The notes: generated by a model not told the origin, from the sequence alone. DNA of 64,000 bases from Vreelandella nigrificans (GCF_002374315.1 NZ_NWUX01000014.1:57739-121738); one strand, 5' to 3'; positions 42,578 to 51,018 are shown, counted from the first letter of the stretch. A program made the numbers and translations.

Positions 42578-43966
42578 TCAGCCGCGATAGAGCGGCAGGC
42601 TCTCGAGATAATCATCGGCCCGGTGCGGGTCGAAGGTACGCCCCATGACCTCGAAGCTCGGATATCCGTCCAGCGGCGCCTGCTCCGCCTCGGCCATGCC
42701 TAGCTCGCCCATCTGGCGACGCGCATCAGTCATCAGGAACACCTCCTCAGCCAGTTCCTTGAAGTCGACTTGCTGTTGCAGATAGCCCCAGCGCTTCATC
42801 TGGGTCAGCATCCAGGTGGCCATGCCGTACCACGGCATGGGGTCGAAACCGGAGCGCTCAGGCTCGTCCATGATCCCACCCAGGCCGTCGGCATAGCGCC
42901 CGGTCAGTGCCTGGCGAATCACGATTTCCGGCTGATTGAGGTAGTTGGGGGTAGAGATCGCCTCGGAGATGGTCGTGAGATTGGCCGGATCCCGGGCCAT
43001 GGCAGCGGCGTTGAGTACCGCCCGATAGAGCGCAGCGAAGGTGTTGGGATTCTCCTGGATAAACGCCTCGGACATGCCGAAGGAGCAACAGGGGTGGCCG
43101 TTCCAGAGGTCCTTGGTCAGCACATGCAGGAAGCCGATCTGGTCGTAGACAGCACGCTGGTTGAAGGGGTCGGGCCCCAGGAAGCCATCGATATTGCCGG
43201 CGCGCAGGTTGGCCACCATCTCCGCCGGCGGCGTGATCCGCAGCTGCACATCGTGGTCCGGGTCGAGCCCATGCTCGGCCAGGTAGTAGCGCAGCAGGAA
43301 GTTATGCATCGAGTATTCGAAGGGAATCGCGAAGCGAAACCCTTTCCAGTTGCGCGGATCGCGGTTCTCCTTGTGTTTCATGGCCAGGGTGATGGCCTGG
43401 CCGTTGGTGTTCTGAATGGTGGCTACGCGCATCGGCTGGCGCGAGGAGCCCAGCCCCAGCGAAATGGCCAGCGGCATCGGCGCCAGGAAGTGCGAGGCGT
43501 CCAGCTCGCCGTTAAGCATTTGGTCACGCACCAGGGCCCAGCCGGAGCTCTTGATCAGCGAGACGTTCAACCCCTGCTCGGCATAGAAACCCAGCGGCCC
43601 CGACATGATCAGCGGCGTGGCGCAGTTGATCGGAATGAAGCCTACTCTCAGGTCCTTCTTCTCCAGTGGCCCCTGGCGCTCTTCCGCCATGGCCTGCAGG
43701 CTCTCCATGGGCAGCACGCTGGCGATGGCCGCCATGGCGGTGCCCGTCCCCACCGCCTTGAGAAAGCGGCGCCGGGTGGCGTCGTGGGGGAACAGCGCCT
43801 TGACCGCAGCGGCCTCGACGAAGTCGCGGGAGAGGTAGTCGGGGTCGCTGGCCCGGGCCTGACGGGCCTCGGCGTCGTGCTGCGCCTGGCTGTCGTGGCG
43901 ACCGCAGCTGCAGCCACCCAGCCGTGAGTCGCTCGAATAGGGACGGTAGATATTGTTATCGCTCAT
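42578..43966 (-). CDS. cynA: NrtA/CmpA-type substrate-binding protein, Tat-exported
   Basis: Periplasmic binding protein for a small anion (nitrate, bicarbonate or cyanate in the family). The 462 residues begin MSDNNIYRPY. A 64-residue polar N-terminal part with a Cys-rich GGCSCGRH precedes a twin-arginine signal (TRRRFLKAVG at about 64-73, then a hydrophobic stretch to ESLQA). The mature domain shows RVGFIPINCATPLIMSGPLGFY and DGFLGPDPFNQRAVY, as in NrtA and CmpA. I start at 43966; the frame is open to 44110. The long pre-Tat region is odd. Ligand unproven. Confidence 0.87.
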   Translation of the reverse strand: MSDNNIYRPYSSDSRLGGCSCGRHDSQAQHDAEARQARASDPDYLSRDFVEAAAVKALFPHDATRRRFLKAVGTGTAMAAIASVLPMESLQAMAEERQGPLEKKDLRVGFIPINCATPLIMSGPLGFYAEQGLNVSLIKSSGWALVRDQMLNGELDASHFLAPMPLAISLGLGSSRQPMRVATIQNTNGQAITLAMKHKENRDPRNWKGFRFAIPFEYSMHNFLLRYYLAEHGLDPDHDVQLRITPPAEMVANLRAGNIDGFLGPDPFNQRAVYDQIGFLHVLTKDLWNGHPCCSFGMSEAFIQENPNTFAALYRAVLNAAAMARDPANLTTISEAISTPNYLNQPEIVIRQALTGRYADGLGGIMDEPERSGFDPMPWYGMATWMLTQMKRWGYLQQQVDFKELAEEVFLMTDARRQMGELGMAEAEQAPLDGYPSFEVMGRTFDPHRADDYLESLPLYRG

Positions 43967-44018
43967 GGACTTGTCCTCGTGATAATGCGGAGTAACCGTG
44001 TCGCCGATAGAATCAGGA

Positions 44019-45353
44019 TCAGGCGGCGTGCCGGGCAGCACCAATCTGCAGAGTAGCCACCACCTCCCCACCGAGACGCTGCTCCATCTGCAGCGCCTGC
44101 GGGCCGTCATTCAGGATGACCCACTCGCCTTCGGGAACGGGTCGGCCGTGCAGGGTGATCGGCAGGCCTCGGGTCTTGAGCCTCACCACCGGTGCGGCAT
44201 GGGCATAGCCGGGGTGAGCACGCCCCAGCAGCGCATGAGCAATGGCCTCGGCTTGGCGGGCCAGCGGCTCGATGAAGCGGCATGGTGCATCATCGATGGT
44301 GATGCAGTCGCCCAGGGCGAAGACATCGGGGGCACTGGTCTGCAGGGTGTGAGGATCGACCCGGATGCCGTGCTCAAAGTCGAGACCGGCCTGACGGGCC
44401 AGGCGCGGTTCGGTGACCAGCCCCGTCGCCGCCACTACCTGATCCACCACTAGGCGTTCGCCATCCTCCAGCACTACCGCCCGCTCGCCGCTGGCCAGCG
44501 GCTCGATGGCGGCGACCTGCGCCTCAGCACGAAACGCAATGCCCAGCGACCGCTGGTTTTCCAGCAGCCGATGGCCAGCGTTCTCGGGCAGCAGCGATGC
44601 CAGCGGGTAGCGGTGCCGATCCAGCAGGCTTACCGCATGGCCCGCCCGGGCCAAGTCCTCGGCCAGCTCGCAACCGATCATGCCGCCGCCCACCACCGCG
44701 ACCCGCACGGGACCGTCGGACAACCGGCGCTGCAGCCCACCCCAGCCAGCCAGATCGTTAACACGCCAACAGTGCTGCGGGGCGAGTGCTGCGGGCAGCG
44801 CCGGGGTCGCCCCCAGCGCCAGCACCAAGCCGGTGTAGCCCAGGGTGCCGCGAGTGGTGCGCAGTCGGCGCTGGGCAGGTGAGAGGCCGGTGACGAAGGT
44901 CCGAACCAGCAGCTGCACCCCTAGGCGACTCGCTGCCTCGACAGCGGACTCCTTGACCAGCCCGGCAATGTCTAGCCCGCGACTCAGCGCCACCGACAGC
45001 TCCGGCTTGTGGTAGCGGTCGCCGTCACAGGCGGTGACCAGGGTGATCGGCAGCTCGCGATCCAGATCACGCAACGCCTCCACCGCAGCCCAGCCGGCCA
45101 GACCAGCGCCGACCACCACCACGCCGGTGCGACGAGGACCTGACTCGATGGCCACGGCCTCCACTGGCTCGCGCTTCTCGAAGGGCTCAAAGTCCGCCTT
45201 GGTCACGCCGCACAGCGGGCACTCCCAGTCGTCGGGGATATCCTCGAAGCGGGTCCCCGGGGCCAGTCCGCTGTCCGGATCGCCCTCCTCCTCGTCGTAG
45301 ATCAGCCCGCAGGCGCGGCAGATATACTGCTTCCAGGCACGTTCATCGCTCAT
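44019..45353 (-). CDS. Rubredoxin / FAD-dependent NAD(P)H reductase fusion
   Basis: The 444 residues join two electron carriers. Residues 8-60 are a complete rubredoxin with both C-X2-C pairs ([13 protein letters not shown] and [13 protein letters not shown]). Residues 75-444 are a rubredoxin-reductase/ferredoxin-reductase-type flavoprotein with the FAD dinucleotide motif [15 protein letters not shown], an NAD motif [15 protein letters not shown] and the FAD-closing VFALGDC. Its role should be to pass electrons from NAD(P)H to an oxygenase or reductase. The start overlaps the upstream flavoprotein gene by 4 bases (ATGA), so that protein is the natural partner. Confidence 0.9.
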   Translation of the reverse strand: MSDERAWKQYICRACGLIYDEEEGDPDSGLAPGTRFEDIPDDWECPLCGVTKADFEPFEKREPVEAVAIESGPRRTGVVVVGAGLAGWAAVEALRDLDRELPITLVTACDGDRYHKPELSVALSRGLDIAGLVKESAVEAASRLGVQLLVRTFVTGLSPAQRRLRTTRGTLGYTGLVLALGATPALPAALAPQHCWRVNDLAGWGGLQRRLSDGPVRVAVVGGGMIGCELAEDLARAGHAVSLLDRHRYPLASLLPENAGHRLLENQRSLGIAFRAEAQVAAIEPLASGERAVVLEDGERLVVDQVVAATGLVTEPRLARQAGLDFEHGIRVDPHTLQTSAPDVFALGDCITIDDAPCRFIEPLARQAEAIAHALLGRAHPGYAHAAPVVRLKTRGLPITLHGRPVPEGEWVILNDGPQALQMEQRLGGEVVATLQIGAARHAA

Positions 45354-46525
45354 GACGGCATCTCCTCACGCATCAGGCGCGCCATCTCCCAGCGCAGGTG
45401 CTTGATGGCGGGGGTGACGATGGCCACGAAATGCGCCTCGCGGATGCGGCGCTGGGGGGCCGCGCTCATCAGATAGCCCCGCGCGCCTTGGTGCAGCAGC
45501 GCCGACTGCGAAGCCCGCAGCGCCAGCTCGGATCCCTGGACCCGGGCATCCAGCACCTCCAGCAGGTAGTCGCGGCTGGTCTCGAAGGGTGTGCTGGCCA
45601 GGGTCAGAGCACGTTCGCGCAGATCATCCAGCTCCGCCTGTAGCGCATCGGGGCGTTCATCCAAGTGCTGGTTGACGTGCCCCAGAGCCGGCTCCACCTC
45701 GCGGATCGAGTCGATGCTGCCCTGGCTGACGCCCAGCGCCATGCCGGCCTGCAGCAGGATGAAGGCGGCCTTGATGCGGGCGATGAAAGGTCGTGCCGGA
45801 TCGGCGATCAGGTCATCCTTGCTGACGAAGTAATCCTTGAGCACGATGCTCCAGGTGCTCGAGCCCTCCATGCCGGAGAACACCGGGCACTGGCGCAGTT
45901 GCACCTCGTCACGGCAGTGCAGCACGAACATGATCTCGTGGGAGAGGCTACCGTCAGCCCCCTCGACCCCCGCGATGGCGCCGCAGTACTGCCCGTGGGC
46001 AATATGGCTAACCCACGGCAGGGTGCCGCTGACCCGGTAGCCGCCGGGTACCTGACGTGCCCGCAACGCCAGGCTCTCGATACCCGACAGCGCCTTCATG
46101 GGATTGGAGAGCGCGGTACCACCAAAGCTGGCGCCGCTGGCATGGCGCTCCAGAAAGCGGCCGGTAAGCGCTGGATTACCCGACTGCTCCAGATAGAGGC
46201 CGAAGACATCGTGGGCCCACACCAGGAAGCCAGTGGTACCACAGCGCCGACTGATGGCTTCCATGGCGCCGATGGCCCGGTCGAAGCGCTGGCCGTTGCA
46301 GGACAGATGCGCCCCCAGGCCGCCGGCACGCCCCAGTGACGCCATGATCTCGAGCGGATAGTGGCCCTGGTCGATGCGCCCGGCCATCTCGGCCAGCGGT
46401 CCGGCGGCGATCTGCTCGACCTGGCCCAGGAGCCCGACACCGGAATCCGGCAGCGGCGGCGATGGCATGCCCGGCACAGGCACAGAACGGGAGGGGGTGA
46501 CGGTTGCGGCGTCGATCATGGTCAT
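45350..46525 (-). CDS. Acyl-CoA-dehydrogenase-like flavoprotein (possible monooxygenase)
   Basis: The 391 residues have the three-domain acyl-CoA dehydrogenase fold: an N-terminal helical part, a middle beta domain ([36 protein letters not shown]) and a C-terminal helical bundle ending [25 protein letters not shown]. No CoA or fatty-acid genes are near, and I cannot find the usual catalytic Glu context. This group also contains flavin monooxygenases (DszC, SfnC types). Coupled to a rubredoxin reductase gene and a cyanase, it is more likely an oxidoreductase acting on a small N compound than a beta-oxidation enzyme. In-frame ATG at 46519 is an alternative start. Confidence 0.8.
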   Translation of the reverse strand: MTMIDAATVTPSRSVPVPGMPSPPLPDSGVGLLGQVEQIAAGPLAEMAGRIDQGHYPLEIMASLGRAGGLGAHLSCNGQRFDRAIGAMEAISRRCGTTGFLVWAHDVFGLYLEQSGNPALTGRFLERHASGASFGGTALSNPMKALSGIESLALRARQVPGGYRVSGTLPWVSHIAHGQYCGAIAGVEGADGSLSHEIMFVLHCRDEVQLRQCPVFSGMEGSSTWSIVLKDYFVSKDDLIADPARPFIARIKAAFILLQAGMALGVSQGSIDSIREVEPALGHVNQHLDERPDALQAELDDLRERALTLASTPFETSRDYLLEVLDARVQGSELALRASQSALLHQGARGYLMSAAPQRRIREAHFVAIVTPAIKHLRWEMARLMREEMPS

Positions 46526-46579
46526 GACTCCGTGAAAGCGTTCGAAGGCCGCGGCGCCGGTGACGCCGCGGGGCGCGAC

Positions 46580-47137
46580 TTACTCGGGATCCGCCAAGCC
46601 GATGCTGAAGGCGATCGGGTTACGCATAGTGTTGGCCACCGGCGAGTAGAAATTGGCGTGCCGGACGATCTCATCGAGCTCCTCGCGGCTGGCGTCGCCC
46701 TCGACCAATACCTTGACGCGGATCTCCTGGAAGCCCATCTCGGGCGGAAGCTTCTCGGCACCGCCAGCGCCCCAGGCCGCGGGGTTGCCGATATCGCCTT
46801 CCAGGAAGATCTCCAGACGGCTCAGTTTGACCTGCTTCCAGGTGGCCACGGCGGTGATCCCTACCGCCAAGCAACCGCCGAGGCCAGAGAGCACGATCTC
46901 GCCGGGCGCCGGCGCGGTGTCCTCACCGAACAGGTGCAGGGGCTCATCCACCACCACCTGGTGGCCGCTGACATGACTGATGGTGCGGTACTGCCCCTCG
47001 GTCACGGTGTGCACCTTGTTGGTGCCGCGGCTGGCGGGGTTGCTGCGGCCCTTCTCGGCAAAGGCCATCAGACCGTCACGATCGATGGGGCGCAGCTGGC
47101 TCTTCACGGTGGTAGGTGTGTCGGCAAGGGTAGTCAT
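46580..47137 (-). CDS. OsmC-family protein with Ser in place of the second Cys
   Basis: First gene of the cyn-type operon. The 185 residues have the OsmC/Ohr fold with the first Cys in LSGLGGCLAVGITA. The second family motif, normally Cys-Pro-Val-x-Asn-Thr, reads YSPVANT, so the second Cys is Ser. The usual disulfide-cycling peroxidase chemistry is therefore doubtful; a thiol-based carrier, a chaperone or a one-Cys enzyme is possible. An N-terminal extension of 40 residues precedes the fold. CAGGAG lies 8 bases before the ATG. Confidence 0.88.
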   Translation of the reverse strand: MTTLADTPTTVKSQLRPIDRDGLMAFAEKGRSNPASRGTNKVHTVTEGQYRTISHVSGHQVVVDEPLHLFGEDTAPAPGEIVLSGLGGCLAVGITAVATWKQVKLSRLEIFLEGDIGNPAAWGAGGAEKLPPEMGFQEIRVKVLVEGDASREELDEIVRHANFYSPVANTMRNPIAFSIGLADPE

Positions 47138-47211
47138 GGTCTTCTCCTGTCATTAGGTCGGTAGCGTTTCGGCTTGGCGCACTGCGCGCCCTTGATCTTC
47201 ATCAAGTCTAA

Positions 47212-47226
47212 GCAACCGCTAGGCCA
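47212..47226 (-). promoter_or_regulatory. Sigma54 (-24/-12) promoter of the cyn-type operon
   Basis: Read on the minus strand, TGGCCTAGCGGTTGC has GG and GC exactly 10 bases apart, as in the consensus TGGCAC-N5-TTGC. It is followed by T. Transcription should start near 47200, leaving a leader of about 63 bases before the OsmC-like gene. The nearby NifA-like activator gene fits. Confidence 0.8.
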
Positions 47227-47307
47227 AACCTAAAAATAGGAGAAAAAAATGTTTATTTTTAGATACTTGAAGACATAACTACACCAACGCACCGAAGGGT
47301 GGCAACT

Positions 47308-47343
47308 CGACAAAGTCGGACATTTTGTCGGCAATGTCGACAA
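47308..47343. promoter_or_regulatory. Candidate upstream activator sites for the sigma54 activator
   Basis: Three half-sites: CGACAA at 47308-47313, TTGTCG at 47325-47330 and CGACAA at 47338-47343. The last two form a perfect inverted repeat with a 7-base spacer. They lie about 110-140 bases upstream of the predicted start, the usual range for enhancer-binding proteins. Confidence 0.6.
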
Positions 47344-47441
47344 TTGGTGCGTCGCACAAAAGGAAAGATGACATTACCGCGCAGCTGAAGTGGCCGCCGC
47401 CGACGCCGCTAGCATCGGATGGGGCAGGCAGGTAGAAACAG

Positions 47442-47473
47442 AGCGCCCCCGCCGGAAGACCGGCGGGGGCGCT
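47442..47473. terminator. Strong orphan hairpin at the island edge
   Basis: AGCGCCCCCGCCGG pairs perfectly with CCGGCGGGGGCGCT across AAGA (14-base stem). No intact gene ends next to it; the nearest minus-strand stop is 170 bases to the right. On the minus strand CTGTTTCT follows, a weak T tract. It may be the terminator of a gene that has been lost. Apart from it and the promoter elements, I see no gene in the stretch 47138-47642. Confidence 0.6.
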
Positions 47474-47642
47474 GTCAGATGATACCTTCCAGAGCGTGGA
47501 GTCAGTCTGGGCACCCTGGGAGTTGCGCACGGCAGACGTCAGATAAAGTCGCCGCCCCTGGTGGCCGAGCCACCGGCTGACTTATGGCGAAGACGACACT
47601 TAGAGTCATGAGACGCTGCTGGGTAGTAAGCCCTGCGTAGAG

Positions 47643-48086
47643 TCATTGACTATCCCTAGCCTTGCTAATAAAACCCTCGATCAGCATTTTTGCGCGTTCA
47701 GCATCCCGTTCGTAAATGAACAGATGATCGAATACAGCTCCACACTGAGGGCCTGCTTTGATGCCCTCGTCATTGAGCACTTTTAAAACAGGGCCAAGGA
47801 AGCCAATAACGTCGAAAGGGAGCTCTCCATCCGTGGACACGACTCGAAATGGGCCGAAGCAGTCCCTAACCAAAGCTTCGGACTTCAAACGCTCGACTGC
47901 TTCCTCCTCGACAATAGCTGACACACCGGCTTGGTCACGAATCAAACAACTATAGCGGCCAACACTCGTAACAAACGCGCCAGCAGCATCTTGAGCGGAT
48001 GCATCGCCAAGATCCAGCATCCAGTACCGCTCAGGCCAGACCTTCAACTTCATATTCGCCCATACAGCAATGGGGTCAATAGACAT
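47643..48086 (-). CDS. ACT-domain protein (CASTOR/ACT_7-like)
   Basis: Small cytosolic protein of 147 residues. The C-terminal part (about 80-140) matches the ACT_7 type: FDVIGFLGPVLKVLNDEGIKAG followed by VFDHLFIYERDAERAKMLIEG in outline. Such proteins bind amino acids as regulators. The partner is unknown. It starts at the second of two ATGs (48086) or the first (48089). Codon use is like the surrounding accessory genes and unlike the island to its left. Confidence 0.65.
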   Translation of the reverse strand: MSIDPIAVWANMKLKVWPERYWMLDLGDASAQDAAGAFVTSVGRYSCLIRDQAGVSAIVEEEAVERLKSEALVRDCFGPFRVVSTDGELPFDVIGFLGPVLKVLNDEGIKAGPQCGAVFDHLFIYERDAERAKMLIEGFISKARDSQ

Positions 48087-48205
48087 CAACGTCTCCTAAA
48101 ACAGTTATACGGCTACCAACAACTGGCCGCCATAAGCTATCAAGTGAGAAAAGACCTAGCGGCCACAGGAGAAAACTTAATGGCTTCATTAGCCAGCCAC
48201 AGCGG

Positions 48206-48571
48206 CTACTCCGAAACCTCTTTTAAGTTCTCTAATGGCACCCACCCTGATTCTGGGCAGGCAGATTTTTCACACCATACCCAACCATTCAAACTCTTTG
48301 TGCCAACCAGTAATTCCCCCTCCAGCACATTGAGCTCTCTTGCCGTATAGTCATCAAGTGCTCGCCCGCTAGAGCCACCGAAGCGCTCAATCACTTGACC
48401 AGGAACCCAGCCTGGTTCTTGCCCTGACGTACTGCAAAAGAACCAGTTATCCCAGCTTTCAGCCCCTTCATACTCTTCACCAACCGTAAGAAAATCACCT
48501 TTTTGGAAAGTAATGGGGCTAGGGAACTCACTTTCATGGGATCTTGTAACGAGATATTTCTTAGTACTCAT
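48206..48571 (-). CDS. Bacterial SH3-domain protein
   Basis: The 121 residues appear to hold two SH3-like modules. The first runs from LVTRSHESEF through LTVGEEYEG to GWVPGQVIE; the second from ARELNVLEGELLVG to SGWVPLENL. No signal peptide, so it is probably cytosolic. Function unknown; SH3 modules in bacteria often bind peptides. It stands alone on the minus strand, divergent from the esterase gene. Confidence 0.7.
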   Translation of the reverse strand: MSTKKYLVTRSHESEFPSPITFQKGDFLTVGEEYEGAESWDNWFFCSTSGQEPGWVPGQVIERFGGSSGRALDDYTARELNVLEGELLVGTKSLNGWVWCEKSACPESGWVPLENLKEVSE

Positions 48572-48750
48572 GTGGCTATAAAACTCTAGTTAGTATCGAG
48601 ACCTGGAGGCCCGTAAAGGTCATTGGTAGCGTTGGCCCTACCCATTTCACAGTGAACACTTCAAGAACGTCATACACTGCAATAAGGTAAGTTAACTCAA
48701 GATTGCCAATTAAGAACCATCACTGCAAATTAGCTAAAAGAGGGTTGATA

Positions 48751-50103
48751 ATGCTTTGCAAACCCAGACAACGAATAAGACGCTGGCAGTTACTACTGAT
48801 TTTGGTTGTAGCCTTAGGGTCAGCAGTGGCTGCTAAAGTGCAAGCCTCTGAACAACACTATCGCGCCTTCTTTGAAAGCAGCGTACTTCCCCTCTCTGAA
48901 CCAGCACATCTAGCTCCTATGTATGACGCCATTGGCGAACGCCGCTTCGTGTTGTTGGGTGAGTCGACCCATGGAACCCACGAGTACTATCACTGGCGTG
49001 CCGAGATTTCCCGCGAGCTAATTACCAATCACGACTTTTCATTTATTGCCGTAGAAGGCGATTGGCATGCCATTTATCAGCTAAACGACTTCGTGAAACT
49101 GCGTGACTCTGTTGAAGACAATGCCTCGGGAGATGCCCGCACACTGCTGCGTAACCACGCTATTCGCTGGCCCCGTTGGATGTGGATCAATGAGGATTTT
49201 GCGGACTTTCTGGACTGGCTGCGCGCCCACAATGCCGAACGCCCAATGGCGCAGCGAGTAGGCGTTTTTGGTATTGATATGCAAGACCCGCAAGACTCAA
49301 TGGAACATGTGCTGGCCTGGTTTCAGCACAATGATCCCAGTAACTACCCGCAAGTGGCTGATGCCTATCACCGTATGCTCGACTTCCCAGAAGAGTTCCG
49401 CGGCTACGCCCAGCACTTGGTATACGGCGGAGAGCGTCTCAATAACCAGATGGCACTCGCTGCCAAGCTGTTACACGACCAATTAGGTGGTAATCCAGCA
49501 GACGCCGACAAGGCAACCTGGGTGGCTCGCGAAAATGCATTAGTCGCCAAACGCGCAGAAGCACAATTTCACGGCGCCACACAGCTAGGGCCGGAATCTT
49601 GGAATGCCCGCGCTCGCTTTATGCATGAGTCACTGCTGCGCCTAGCCAAACGCCATGGAGAAGAAAGCCGAGGGATTGTATGGGCGCACAATACCCACGT
49701 GGGAGATTCAGCAGCCACTAACATGAGTAATCGTGGCGAGGTCAATATCGGGCATTTACTACGTATCAGTGAAGGCGAAGATGATGTCTTTATACTCGGC
49801 TTTGGCACTTATCAAGGCTCCGTCATCGCCAGCCCATCCTGGGGCGAAGGGCAGCAAGAAATAGCTGTCGTACCCGCTCACCCAGAAAGCTATGAAGGCC
49901 TACTACACCAGAGTGGGATTCAGCAGGGCCTGTTTCTGTTTGACGACACTGCACGCCAGGGTGATTTGCTTGCGCCGCGCCACCAACGTGCCATCGGCGT
50001 GATTTATACCCCACCGAACGAAGCCTACGTGCCAACTATCCTGACTCGCCGCTACGACGGCTTCATTTACTTTGACGAGACCCAAGCACTAAACCCCTTG
50101 TAA
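48751..50103 (+). CDS. Erythromycin-esterase family hydrolase, secreted
   Basis: The 450 residues start MLCKPRQRIRRWQ. An N-terminal signal sequence (LLLILVVALGSAVAAKVQA) is followed by an EreA/B-type domain. The catalytic Glu and His are in VLLGESTHGTHEYYHWR and a second conserved His in GIVWAHNTHVGDS. EreA opens macrolide lactones, but most chromosomal relatives have other, unknown substrates (succinoglycan-type esterases). AAAGAGGG lies 6 bases before the ATG; the frame is open from 48703. Resistance should not be assumed. Confidence 0.87.
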   Translation: MLCKPRQRIRRWQLLLILVVALGSAVAAKVQASEQHYRAFFESSVLPLSEPAHLAPMYDAIGERRFVLLGESTHGTHEYYHWRAEISRELITNHDFSFIAVEGDWHAIYQLNDFVKLRDSVEDNASGDARTLLRNHAIRWPRWMWINEDFADFLDWLRAHNAERPMAQRVGVFGIDMQDPQDSMEHVLAWFQHNDPSNYPQVADAYHRMLDFPEEFRGYAQHLVYGGERLNNQMALAAKLLHDQLGGNPADADKATWVARENALVAKRAEAQFHGATQLGPESWNARARFMHESLLRLAKRHGEESRGIVWAHNTHVGDSAATNMSNRGEVNIGHLLRISEGEDDVFILGFGTYQGSVIASPSWGEGQQEIAVVPAHPESYEGLLHQSGIQQGLFLFDDTARQGDLLAPRHQRAIGVIYTPPNEAYVPTILTRRYDGFIYFDETQALNPL

Positions 50104-50467
50104 GAGGGCTTTTATTTATAAAGCCAGCTACGCTGCCATGCATCGATGGTATCCATCGATGCAACGAAGCCAAGCAGGACGATTATGGCAACGCCCTAAA
50201 TACGTAGCCACATTGGGAAATAGTTGGGCTGCTACATTTCTCTTGCTAGTCGAACACGTCTCTTGATTCTACTGAGTGCGACAGGTGTAACTCTGATGTA
50301 CCCACCTATGGCTTTGTCCGACAGATACATTGCCAGCCTGCCGTGCTATTCAATAAATCTGAGGTAGCGCTTCTGGGGAGAGCGTTAACAGATCTCTCAG
50401 CGCTAGGTGAAAAGTAGCCTAGTAACCGAGCATGGTTATTAAAACCTCTATTAAGAACACACCAGAA
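50104..50467. other. Intergenic region at the left edge of the cassette array
   Basis: A 364-base gap. It holds a weak hairpin after the esterase gene (GGCTTT 50107-50112 with AAAGCC 50120-50125) and a perfect 11-base inverted repeat at 50139-50163. No gene is seen. The plus-strand esterase and the minus-strand GNAT gene converge here. Confidence 0.5.
50139..50163. repeat. Perfect inverted repeat
   Basis: TGCATCGATGG and CCATCGATGCA are separated by TAT. No T tract follows. It could be a terminator stem, a binding site or an insertion scar. Confidence 0.6.
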
Positions 50468-50914
50468 CTAAAATGTGATTGCCATTCGTATCATATCTTT
50501 GTGCTGAATCCCATTTTCAAAAATGGGCTCTTCATAATTCTCCAAGAAAAAGTCTACCTCCAAGCTGAATGGCCTAAATCCCGCTTTTTGATAGTACGCA
50601 AGCTGGTACCCGAAAGTCCCTGTTCCTAATTCAAGACGGTGAGCACCTAAATCTTTTGCCGAGTTCATTACATGGCTAAGCAGCTCTGAACCATGGCCTC
50701 TGCGCTGAAACTCCGGCGCCACTGCGATGTTCATAAGCTCATATATTCCCAAGGACAACTCCTTTAAGACATAAGCGCCTATCTCTTCCCCATCTAACGT
50801 CGCTACATAGCACTTTGAATGTTCAAGATAGCTACGAACCCTCTCAACTGATGGGTCAGCTTCAAGCAGGATCGTCATCGGAACCTTCAAACCTGAGACT
50901 TCTTCTATTTTCAT
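50468..50914 (-). CDS. GNAT N-acetyltransferase
   Basis: The 148 residues from MKIEEVSGL show the GNAT core with acetyl-CoA-binding VAPEFQRRGHGSELLSHV (motif A) and the C-terminal ELGTGTFGYQLAYYQKAGF. The substrate is unknown. The ATG at 50914 is chosen over 50950 because the upstream residues belong to the neighbouring attC-like DNA. It is the leftmost gene that looks like an integron cassette. Confidence 0.82.
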   Translation of the reverse strand: MKIEEVSGLKVPMTILLEADPSVERVRSYLEHSKCYVATLDGEEIGAYVLKELSLGIYELMNIAVAPEFQRRGHGSELLSHVMNSAKDLGAHRLELGTGTFGYQLAYYQKAGFRPFSLEVDFFLENYEEPIFENGIQHKDMIRMAITF

Positions 50915-50932
50915 GGAGTTCACTTTCACTCT

Positions 50933-51018
50933 GCGTAACGCTTGCCACAAACGCGAGCGGCTTATAGCGAGCCGAGCGGCGAAGCGACGTTTTCAATTTT
51001 CAAGAAGCTAACACCCTT
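50933..51018 (-). repeat. Possible degenerate attC site
   Basis: Starts GCGTAAC (50933-50939) and continues with an imperfect palindrome rich in GCGAGCGG/CCGAGCGGCG. The second core is not clear; a GCTAAC occurs near 51006. Position fits a cassette junction, but the site looks decayed. Confidence 0.4.

Noticed and set aside
42770..43927. Long plus-strand ORF of 385 codons opposite the binding-protein gene
   Set aside because: It is antisense to a well-supported gene in GC-rich DNA, where long spurious frames are common. Its translation is rich in Gly, Val, His and Arg and shows no family pattern.
44019..47137. Nit1C-type cyanide assimilation cluster
   Set aside because: Nitrilase, radical SAM and the other marker genes of that cluster are absent. 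Only the general theme of cyano-nitrogen use is shared.
47279..47530. 83-codon ORF in the island edge, minus strand
   Set aside because: It runs through the predicted activator sites and the strong hairpin, has no ribosome site and no recognisable domain.
48751..50103. Acquired macrolide resistance gene
   Set aside because: The protein belongs to the erythromycin-esterase family, but most chromosomal members are not known to act on macrolides and the gene is not in a resistance cassette context.
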